A stretch of DNA of 6,902 bases, taken from a bacterium (lineage in GTDB: Bacteria > Bacillota > Clostridia > Oscillospirales > Acutalibacteraceae). Position numbers and translations under genes: made by a program. The notes under the pieces are model-generated. The model was given only the letters and a program-made list of their open reading frames with translations. It did not search any database and was not told the origin of the DNA. The stretch's first letter is position 1. The number at the start of each line of letters is the position of its first letter. This document shows, piece by piece, positions 1-6,300 of this stretch. The stretch spans positions 1 through 6,902 of the forward strand of contig JAHKZS010000161.1 of NCBI GenBank assembly GCA_020626545.1. Reading direction: 5' to 3'.

Positions 1-98
1 AATTCGAGAACTCAAAAGCACAAAAGCCTCGCAAGCCCCATCAATATGCGATTTTTTAGCACAAGACGAAAAATCGTGTATGGTCTCCGCAACCAATC

Positions 99-139
99 GG
101 AAACAGCTTAAACAGGGCGTTTAGGCTGTTTCCTTTTTT
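99..139 (+). terminator. Rho-independent terminator, plus strand
   Basis: The 15-base arms at 99-113 and 119-133 pair perfectly apart from one G-U pair, around a 5-base loop (AGGGC), and are followed directly by six T residues (134-139). On the minus strand no T-tract follows the stem, so the terminator faces right. It probably ends a plus-strand transcript entering from left of the window. Confidence 0.8.
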
Positions 140-165
140 AGTCTGTTTTATCTCTTAAAACAGTA

Positions 166-187
166 TTTCCCCCTAATTTCCCCCTAA
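166..187. repeat. 11-bp perfect tandem repeat (TTTCCCCCTAA x2)
   Basis: Two exact, adjacent copies of TTTCCCCCTAA occupy 166-176 and 177-187. The C-runs stand out in otherwise A+T-rich DNA. On the minus strand the unit reads TTAGGGGGAAA. No gene is assigned here; it could be a relic of coding sequence, a recombination site or simple slippage. Confidence 0.7.
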
Positions 188-245
188 AGTCGTAAAAACA
201 GCCTGATTCACCATAAATTCAGGTATTTTATAACATTGTTTATTT

Positions 246-283
246 ACCAAAAAAGACTGAGTATTTTTACATACCCAGTCTTT
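246..283 (-). terminator. Rho-independent terminator behind the pseudogene remnant
   Basis: The arms at 252-264 and 271-283 form a 13-bp stem with a 6-base loop. Read on the minus strand the single non-Watson-Crick position is a G-U pair and the stem runs into a T-tract (TCTTTTTTGG). On the plus strand the same position is an A-C mismatch and the following T-run is broken. The minus-strand orientation therefore fits best, and the stem begins about 15 bases after the stop of the remnant at 298. Confidence 0.8.
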
Positions 284-297
284 CTGTTTTATTCGTA

Positions 298-591
298 TTA
301 CTTTTTCTTGAATGTTCCGCTTATGTATAGGTTAGCGTTAGCCATTGGCTCATAGTAAGTTATCTTTGTTTTAGCAGTAATTGAGTTACTCTTGAATTTC
401 AGCGTACATATTCCCTCGTTCATTCAGCTATCTGTAAAGTACAGTTTTGCGGAGTTATTCTTGATTGTTCCATAAGCTGTAGCGTCAGCAAATCTATCGC
501 CAAATGCGTACTTTGTAAATAGATACACTTTTATACTATTGCCGCTGACTGATTTAATTACAATTTTATTACTACCGTTCTTCCAAGTAAT
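298..591 (-). pseudogene. C-terminal remnant of a secreted Firmicutes protein, interrupted by TGA
   Basis: One minus-strand frame reads as good protein over about 97 codons: ITWKNGSNKIVIKSVSGN near the start, then YGTIKNNSAKLYFTDS, an in-frame TGA (424-426), and on through KFKSNSITAKTKITYYEP to YISGTFKKK and a TAA stop. The same frame has a TAG at 592-594, and no sensible coding is visible further upstream. The small beta-strand-rich C-terminus ending in SGTFKKK resembles terminal domains I recall from secreted Ruminococcus-type proteins; this is a remembered resemblance, not a search result. No signal peptide, start codon or ribosome binding site remains. A good terminator follows it, as expected for a formerly expressed gene. 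A sequencing error could explain the TGA but not the missing 5' part. Confidence 0.7.
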
Positions 592-620
592 CTAAACCCC
601 ATATACTATGCAAAAACGGT

Positions 621-656
621 AACAGCGCCTCCGCCAAAAAGCGCGGAGGCTCTGTT
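621..656. terminator. GC-rich hairpin, probable terminator of the surface-protein operon
   Basis: A perfect 8-bp GC-rich stem (GCCTCCGC at 627-634 with GCGGAGGC at 643-650) extends outward, past one mismatch, to 621 and 656. It lies about 90 bases beyond the stop of the 694-residue gene. On the plus strand a T-rich stretch (CTGTTTTATTT) follows, while on the minus strand only a delayed T5 follows (ACCGTTTTT). It could therefore work in both directions. Nothing upstream on the plus strand needs a terminator, so its likely job is ending the minus-strand operon. Confidence 0.6.
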
Positions 657-747
657 TTATTTAGGAAGTTAAAACAATTAAGTAACCTTGATTTTTAATA
701 TCGCTGAGTATGTTGAACATTATTGCGATTAGCTCTGTTTTGAGAAT

Positions 748-2832
748 TTATTTTACCTTCACCTTTTCTTCTGACGACCATTTACTATATATTCTCTTTC
801 CGTTTACGGTTTTAAAGACACGAAATTTAATTTTATATTTACCAGATTTAATGCCTATAAGCTCAACATATCCGAGTTTTTTAAATTTCTTGTTTACTTT
901 ATATGTATTAACTTTAGATTTTTTATTTCGGGTTAATTTGATCTGGAAGTTCTTTTCCTTTTTGACCTGAGGCCCTATCATCAAGTATTTTTTTCCTGAA
1001 AAAATGTAATTAAACTCAGGCGTAAGAGGTTTTGTCGCTACTGTTTTTGTTTTTGAGCATTTGTCGCATTTTCTTATTTCTTTTCCGCCTTTATAAAAGG
1101 TTCTTTTTTTCAGAGTTTTTTTATGGTGATATTCATGGCCGATTTTTATTGTAATTGTTTTGGAAACAGCCGGGCGGTATTTTAAACGAACAGTTACTTT
1201 TACTTTTCCCGGCTTTAGTGTTTTAAAAAGCACATTATCGCTTCCGTATTCTGACGGGAGGACAGATATTTTACTGCTGTCGGATACAATCGCCTCAGCC
1301 ATATTACCTAAACTCTCATCCGAACAAAGCCAACACAAAAATTCTTCTCCGACTTCATAATGGGATTCAGGCTCACTTTCATAATTTCCCGTCCCATTTT
1401 TTCCCCACCAGTAGTCACATTCATTAGGAACAGGGACTGTTGTTTTATGTCCGCATTTTATACATTCTTTTGAAGCGTTTTTCTGTTTTCCTGTAGCTAC
1501 GATATCTCTATAAACATGACCTCGGTTAACGCTTTTTATTAACGAACCGTCGAGACTGTCTATATCAACGCTGTAGAATTTAATTATGTTTACATCGTCG
1601 AAGAACCATACTATCCTGTTTCTCGCGACTATAGGCTCACAATCGGAAAGAGTTCCTTTAAATGAATTCACGCCGCCTAACAGATTTCCGTTCGAGTCCA
1701 ATTTTTGCGCATATACTGTAGAATCTAAATTCCACAACGCAATAAATGTATCGTCAGGTAATTTCACAAGCTTAGAATTAATATAGTCAAATTCCTTGTT
1801 ATAGGACGTTATCGTTTTTAAGTTTACGTTGCCGAAGCTTCCGTCGTCGTTCTTTTGGACTGCGGCAATATAAATATTTCTGTTATCGCTCGAACCCATT
1901 TTATCGTAATCGACCTTATTACCCAACACAATATAAGCGGTATCGGACTGGTTAAAACCGCTGACATAAGTTCCTGTATAGTTATCACCTATTTCCCCGG
2001 GGATTTCTATTACTTCAACAGATTTATTCCTATTAAAACCTTTGCGTTTCAATTGTATCCAAACAGAGCGAGGGTAGGCGTCGCCGTGATCCAAAGCGAC
2101 TAATCTATCATTTTCACTTATGATAAACTGATTAAATGAGTGACTTGTATAGAAAGTATTATTATATGTACAATCAGAAATATCGTTTTTATTAAAATAC
2201 AACGTAATATTTGACTGATGATTCAATCCATCTGATGAAGTATACATCAGATGACAGGTATGAACAACTATTTGTCCGTCACAGTCGGTGAAACGAGCTC
2301 CGCCTGCTCTAAACGGTTCGTAAGTATCAGCGCCGTAAATACTCCCGTGCGAGATTTTATTCCACATTTTATCATATTGTGTAAGCCTGAAAACCTCTTT
2401 ATTATCGTCTTCATTATGGTTATCGGAAGCGCTCAGCACATAATAGTACGTTCCGTCGTAATAAAAACCGCCGTATATATCTAATTCGAGCGGAATTCTT
2501 TTACTTCCTATATAATTAAAGCTTTCGTCGTATGTTTCCGCTAAAACTATATTTTCACCTTCATCAACTTCCCATTCGGAGAATATATCCCCTTTAATCT
2601 CACTTTCGCTAACGCGTATTTTTAAAAATGTACCGTCACTTTTTTGATAAAGATGCGATTCTATAGGAGGCGCGGAAATATTCACTTCGTTAACCCTGTT
2701 ATCCACAAAAAACGCTGAGCAGTCATCGTCCGCGGCCTTTACCGATAACGCGGGAAACTCAACAGACGCACAAGCGGTAAATATAAATATGATAGCCGCT
2801 AGTAACACTTTTAGTTTTATTTTCTTACGCAT
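748..2832 (-). CDS. Exported protein: probable beta-propeller body, Cys-pair modules, Ig-like and FN3-like C-terminus (694 aa)
   Basis: The product is a large extracytoplasmic protein of unknown function. Residues 1-20 form a signal sequence. C21 sits in a passable lipobox (FTAC), but an AxA-like site near VKA-ADDD (31-37) could instead allow signal peptidase I cleavage. Residues 45-435 are rich in repeated beta-strand/turn patterns (YDGTYYYVL, DDTFIALWNL, NRIVWFFDD) as in a beta-propeller. Within them is a dense motif set I recall from Clostridia surface proteins: GGARFTD (177-183), HTCHLMYTSSDGLNHQSN (191-208), SHSFNQF (230-236) and LDHGDAYPR (247-255). After that come Cys pairs at C457/C460, C500/C503 and C589/C592, an Ig-like segment (about 512-565) and an FN3-like, Lys-rich end (about 610-694) finishing in VKVK. 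A TTG 15 bases upstream is in frame, but GGGAGAG lies 6 bases before the ATG used here and would fall inside a TTG-started gene. It is the last gene of its operon. Coding status is near certain; the fold is inferred. Confidence 0.9.
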   Translation of the reverse strand: MRKKIKLKVLLAAIIFIFTACASVEFPALSVKAADDDCSAFFVDNRVNEVNISAPPIESHLYQKSDGTFLKIRVSESEIKGDIFSEWEVDEGENIVLAETYDESFNYIGSKRIPLELDIYGGFYYDGTYYYVLSASDNHNEDDNKEVFRLTQYDKMWNKISHGSIYGADTYEPFRAGGARFTDCDGQIVVHTCHLMYTSSDGLNHQSNITLYFNKNDISDCTYNNTFYTSHSFNQFIISENDRLVALDHGDAYPRSVWIQLKRKGFNRNKSVEVIEIPGEIGDNYTGTYVSGFNQSDTAYIVLGNKVDYDKMGSSDNRNIYIAAVQKNDDGSFGNVNLKTITSYNKEFDYINSKLVKLPDDTFIALWNLDSTVYAQKLDSNGNLLGGVNSFKGTLSDCEPIVARNRIVWFFDDVNIIKFYSVDIDSLDGSLIKSVNRGHVYRDIVATGKQKNASKECIKCGHKTTVPVPNECDYWWGKNGTGNYESEPESHYEVGEEFLCWLCSDESLGNMAEAIVSDSSKISVLPSEYGSDNVLFKTLKPGKVKVTVRLKYRPAVSKTITIKIGHEYHHKKTLKKRTFYKGGKEIRKCDKCSKTKTVATKPLTPEFNYIFSGKKYLMIGPQVKKEKNFQIKLTRNKKSKVNTYKVNKKFKKLGYVELIGIKSGKYKIKFRVFKTVNGKRIYSKWSSEEKVKVK

Positions 2833-2838
2833 TCTAAT

Positions 2839-2845
2839 CTCTCCC
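2839..2845 (-). promoter_or_regulatory. Ribosome binding site that fixes the 694-aa start
   Basis: GGGAGAG on the minus strand lies 6 bases before the ATG at 2830-2832. The alternative in-frame TTG at 2845-2847 overlaps this motif and has no comparable site ahead of it, so the ATG is preferred. Confidence 0.8.
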
Positions 2846-2855
2846 AAAAATCAGC

Positions 2856-3098
2856 TTAGTTTATATATCCCGAACCGCCGCAACCGGAACACACTACCCA
2901 ATTATAAATAGGCATTCCGTTCATATCGTTGCCTTCATATAATTGCTGCTGGCCCGAGCCGTTACATGAGGGACACACAGTTTTTTGACTTTGAAAAATG
3001 TTTATTCCTTGAGAATTACCGCAAGCTGTCAGCGTAAAAATCGCCGCGATTAAAACGGTAATAATTATTAATAAAAATTTTTTGTTTATGTTTTTCAT
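2856..3098 (-). CDS. Small lipoprotein with two CxxCxGxG zinc-knuckle motifs (80 aa)
   Basis: A Lys-containing N-terminus and a hydrophobic stretch (8-23) lead into a textbook lipobox LTAC, with C26 as the predicted lipidated residue, so the mature protein would sit on the outer face of the membrane. Only about 54 residues follow. They carry C42PSCNGSG49 and C70SGCGGSG77, two copies of the CxxCxGxG motif known from DnaJ zinc-binding domains, separated by a 20-residue loop (YEGNDMNGMPIYNWVV). In DnaJ such motifs pair to bind zinc, so one four-Cys zinc site is plausible; there is no J-domain. The gene starts only 3 bases after the preceding stop and has no visible ribosome binding site, so translation probably depends on the upstream micropeptide. 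Its partner is unknown; the Cys pairs of the next gene are a thematic link. Export and lipidation are well supported, zinc binding is an inference. Confidence 0.88.
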   Translation of the reverse strand: MKNINKKFLLIIITVLIAAIFTLTACGNSQGINIFQSQKTVCPSCNGSGQQQLYEGNDMNGMPIYNWVVCSGCGGSGYIN

Positions 3099-3101
3099 AA
3101 T

Positions 3102-3239
3102 CTATATAGTATTAGAATCGTTATACTCTACAACAGCGTTCGCTTGGATACCGCTGAGAATAGAAACTAAAACAATAAACAACAGTATAAAACCTGCGTT
3201 CATAAGCCAAAAGGTTTTTGTATTTGTTTTTGTTTTCAT
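3102..3239 (-). CDS. 45-aa micropeptide with a signal peptide or single membrane helix
   Basis: A short gene with an excellent ribosome binding site (AGGAGG, 5 bases before the ATG). The product has a basic N-terminus (K2, K4, K6, K8), a hydrophobic core at about 10-30 (WLMNAGFILLFIVLVSIL), an AxA motif (A33-N-A35), then a 10-residue tail VVEYNDSNTI. It could be a single-pass membrane peptide, or a signal peptide whose cleavage after A35 frees the decapeptide. It heads a tight three-gene cluster, ending 3 bases before the lipoprotein ATG, so it may also act as a leader that drives translation of the lipoprotein. I recognise no family. A non-coding explanation is unlikely given the ribosome binding site, the signal-like sequence and the exact fit to the next gene. 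Confidence 0.78.
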   Translation of the reverse strand: MKTKTNTKTFWLMNAGFILLFIVLVSILSGIQANAVVEYNDSNTI

Positions 3240-3243
3240 AAAA

Positions 3244-3250
3244 TCCTCCT
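3244..3250 (-). promoter_or_regulatory. Strong ribosome binding site for the micropeptide
   Basis: AGGAGGA on the minus strand lies just ahead of the 45-aa gene's ATG at 3237-3239. It is the only good ribosome binding site serving the micropeptide and lipoprotein pair, and it is the main evidence that the short frame is a real gene. Confidence 0.85.
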
Positions 3251-3285
3251 TTTCTTATTTTCGCAATAAAACCGCGCGTTTTTGT

Positions 3286-3318
3286 GATACACCCCTTTAG
3301 TAAATAAAGGGGTGTATC
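3286..3318. repeat. Perfect 14-bp inverted repeat between the two surface-protein gene units
   Basis: GATACACCCCTTTA (3286-3299) and its exact complement (3305-3318) flank a 5-base loop. No T-tract follows on either strand (ACAAAAACG on minus, GAGAGATAG on plus), so it is not a canonical intrinsic terminator. It begins 18 bases past the stop of the 1143-residue gene and ends 35 bases before the micropeptide's ribosome binding site. Possible roles are a transcript-stabilising 3' hairpin, a processing site, a partial terminator, or a protein-binding palindrome. Confidence 0.75.
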
Positions 3319-3336
3319 GAGAGATAGAAATAAGGA

Positions 3337-6300
3337 TTATTTAACTTTTATTCTAACTATTTTGGTGATTGTTTTGCCTTTATACAAGGTGTTTCCTTTC
3401 GCTGTAACAGCTATTTTGATCTTATAAGTACCCTTCTTCAGCTTACCTTTTTTGATTTTTAAGACGCCGTTTTTATTAATCGAAAGTTTTTTATAGATTT
3501 TCTTAGCGGTACCCTTTTTAACGAGCTTGTAAGTTACCTTACCCTGAGCTTTTTTAACTGTAAGCGCTTTTACTTTCTGAGCTTTTTTCTTAAGCTTTTT
3601 AGCCTTAACGGTCTTAGCTTTCGCCGTTACTTTAATCGGGTTAGCCTTTTTCTCTGTAACTGCGGCGGGCTTGTCTGTATCGCTTTCGCCTGGCTCAATC
3701 GTTGAGGGCTGAGGTGCAACAGTCGGCTCTACGCTCGGATTAGTCTCCGCGGGCTCTGTAGGCTCTGCAGGCTTAGTCTCATCGGGGTTAGTTACGGGCT
3801 CTGTAGGCTCTGCAGTCTTAGTCTCATCGGGGTTAGTTACGGGCTCTGTAGGTTCTGCAGGCTTAGTCTCGTCGGGGTTAGTTACGGGTTCTGTAGGTTC
3901 TGCAGGCTTAGTCTCGTCGGGGTTGGTTTCTTCTTCGTTTTTCTCAATAATAACCTTAAAGGTCTGTTCAACACCCATAATCTTTATGGTTGCTTCGTGT
4001 TCGCCGACGCCCCAAGCTTCTTTATACACCTGTTCAGAATGGAAGTCAGGATAGTACGATTTTCCTTTATATTTGATATTATTACCGTAGAGTTCGGTAC
4101 CGTCTTTCAAAACAACTTTAAAGTTCTCCTGATCCACGTTATATAAGTACCAGTATTTATCTCCGTCGGGATCATCGGTATCGTACCAATCGCCGTTCGT
4201 ATGCTCTTTGATAACCAAATCCTCGACCTCTACTTTTTTTACGGGATTCGGAACAACTTTTACCTTAGCTTTAGCGCTTACGCCTAAAACGCTTACGTTA
4301 ATCTCATAAGTATTACCGACCGTCCACTGCTCTCCTGACTTTTGAATCTTTTCGCAGTCGTTTGTCAGGCGGTATATTCTGTCGTTAAAAATCACTTCGT
4401 TAAATTCGTCACCCTCGAGAACAGTTCCGTCGTTAAGAGTAACTGTGAAAAATACTCTGTCTGTGCTGAACTTGGCGGAAGTTTTTATTTCGTAGATAAA
4501 CTTACCGTCTTGGCTACTTCCGTCTACATTTTCAATAACTTCGATCGGAGAAACCTCGATTGATTTAACAGGACTTTCAATAACTTTAACGTCAAATTCG
4601 TCCGTTTTTCCCATAACTGTGATTTTCGATTTATGTGTTTCACCGACTTTTAATCCTGATACACAATCTTTATCCAGTACAGCGGAATAAGTATGGCCTT
4701 TATAAGTTACACAACCGAAATCATCAGACTTCAGTGTTGAACCATCGTTAAGAACAACCGTATATTCAGGAACCGATATAACGTATTCGTATTGTCCTGA
4801 GCTGAGTTTTCTGCCGTCAACCTTATCTATTAACTTTAAAGTATCGGCTTTAATTCTTTCGACAGGCGAATCAACTATGTCTACATTAAAATCACATTCA
4901 AAGGCTCCAAACGTTCCTTTAACCTTATGAGTTCCTGTACCTTTCCATTCGTTGTCGTAACTCTGGTCATCAATTACGCTCATATAGTATTGAGTTCCTT
5001 TGTAGTCAACCTCGCCTGACTCACTGTTAAGCAGAGTACCGTCTTGCAGAACCACATAATAATCAGCGTCATACTGATATTTATTCCAGGTCGTCTCGCT
5101 GTCCTCGTCATAGTATTCTTCCGCGGCGCCTTTTATGATGCTGAGATCGTTAGCTTTAACTTTTAAAACACCAACAACATTTACGTCAAAATCTACTTTT
5201 TGTCCAAGAAGCATTGCTGTCGCCTTATGCTTTCCTGAAGTCCATTTATTGTTTTCGGATTGATCGTCAACAAAACTAAACGGATAGTCCTTATTGTTGA
5301 TTTCAATCGTTTCACCTGATAAAACTCCGTCGTATTCTGCGCCGTTTTGCATAGTTACTTTATATTTCGGAGCATATTTATACGATACTGAATCCCCGTC
5401 ATCGTCTAAGCCGATATCCTCGAGCGTATACGCGGGATCAACTGTTATTTTCTTAACAGGGCTCGTCTTAATTTTTACGTTAAACTCCGCTTTATGACCC
5501 GCGAATTCGGCGGTTACTTTATGTACTCCCGCTTTCCATTGGTTCGAGTAGGATTGATCGTCGGACATTTGAAGATTCAATTCTTCATCTTTATACTCAT
5601 AATCATACGACGCGTGTAATACTCGTTCGCTTGAGCCATCGGCAAAATGAATTACATAAGACGGATCGTAAGAATAGTAGAAGTAATACTTATCGTTATC
5701 TTCGTCGAGAATACATTCGGCGTCTAATCCCTCGGTTAACTCAACATCGTCAACGGTAATGCTCTTAATTCTGTCTTCCGCTACAATAACATTACATTTA
5801 ACTGTTTTAATTTTTCCCGAACTATTTTTGCGCGAGAAAGAAATCGTTGTCTCGCCGGGTTTAAGCGCCTTAACGGTAGTATAGCCGTAACTGTCAGTCG
5901 AAACAGAAACCACAGTATCGTCCTCAACCTTAACATCCGCATCGGCGAAAGAGGAAAAGACTGTATCTGTTTCCCCTACTTCCAATAAAAGATTTTTCTT
6001 ATCTATCTCAATATTATTGTATTCGGGGAAATCGCCGTTCTTATACACGCCGTCATTTTCCTCGGCTTCTTCCCGGGTTTTGTAGATGCCGTACTCGCCG
6101 TTTCCGTAGTAGTAAAACCAAGCGCCTCTGTAAGTCAACCTATGATTCAGGGGGTTCTCCTCTATGTCATTAGGGTTGCATACATAGATCTTACCGTCGA
6201 AGCCCTCATCCTCAGGTATGCCGTTAGGATATAAGCCGTAGCGATCCTCACCGGGATCATAATACTCGCGCAGTATATCTTCAGTTTGATAAGACTTCGA

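Larger units (their letters stand above)
1..245. other. Gene-poor left edge, no supported gene
   Basis: I see no supportable gene here. A plus-strand frame is open from the window edge to a TAG at 122-124 (40 codons), but it has no start in view, its stop lies inside a terminator stem, and I recognise no protein family. On the minus strand, a frame between a TGA near 226-228 and a TAA near 138-140 would give only about 30 residues without a start or ribosome binding site. The stretch holds a 12-bp imperfect hairpin (45-56 with 69-80, two G-U pairs), a plus-strand terminator and an 11-bp tandem repeat. It may be the downstream flank of a plus-strand gene lying left of the window. Confidence 0.5.

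Noticed and set aside
1..50. Degenerate tRNA or attachment site at the left edge
   Set aside because: The minus strand vaguely recalls a tRNA 5' half, but no acceptor stem, anticodon arm or T-arm can be folded from what is visible.
2..124. Plus-strand open frame of 40 codons from the window edge
   Set aside because: It has no start in the window, its stop lies inside the terminator stem, and I could not link the residues to any family. The other two plus-strand frames are also partly open, so it is not distinctive.
138..225. Minus-strand frame ending FRGKLGGNTVLRDKTD, considered as a tyrosine recombinase C-terminus
   Set aside because: It is about 29 codons between stops, lacks a start and ribosome binding site, and shows no catalytic Arg, His or Tyr context. 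Its Gly-rich look comes only from the 11-bp tandem repeat.
298..591. TGA read as an amino acid (alternative genetic code or selenocysteine) in the remnant
   Set aside because: The intact genes nearby contain no in-frame TGA, the neighbourhood has no evident recoding hairpin, and the same frame also meets TAG upstream, so decay is simpler.
660..714. Minus-strand 19-codon frame (MFNILSDIKNQGYLIVLTS)
   Set aside because: No ribosome binding site precedes it and it shows no signal or family features.
710..2484. Plus-strand open frames of 66-86 codons opposite the 694-aa gene
   Set aside because: They are antisense to a clear long gene and show no ribosome binding sites or recognisable protein features.
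2833..2847. TTG start adding five residues to the 694-aa protein
   Set aside because: The TTG overlaps the GGGAGAG motif that serves the downstream ATG, and the extra residues would precede an already complete signal sequence.
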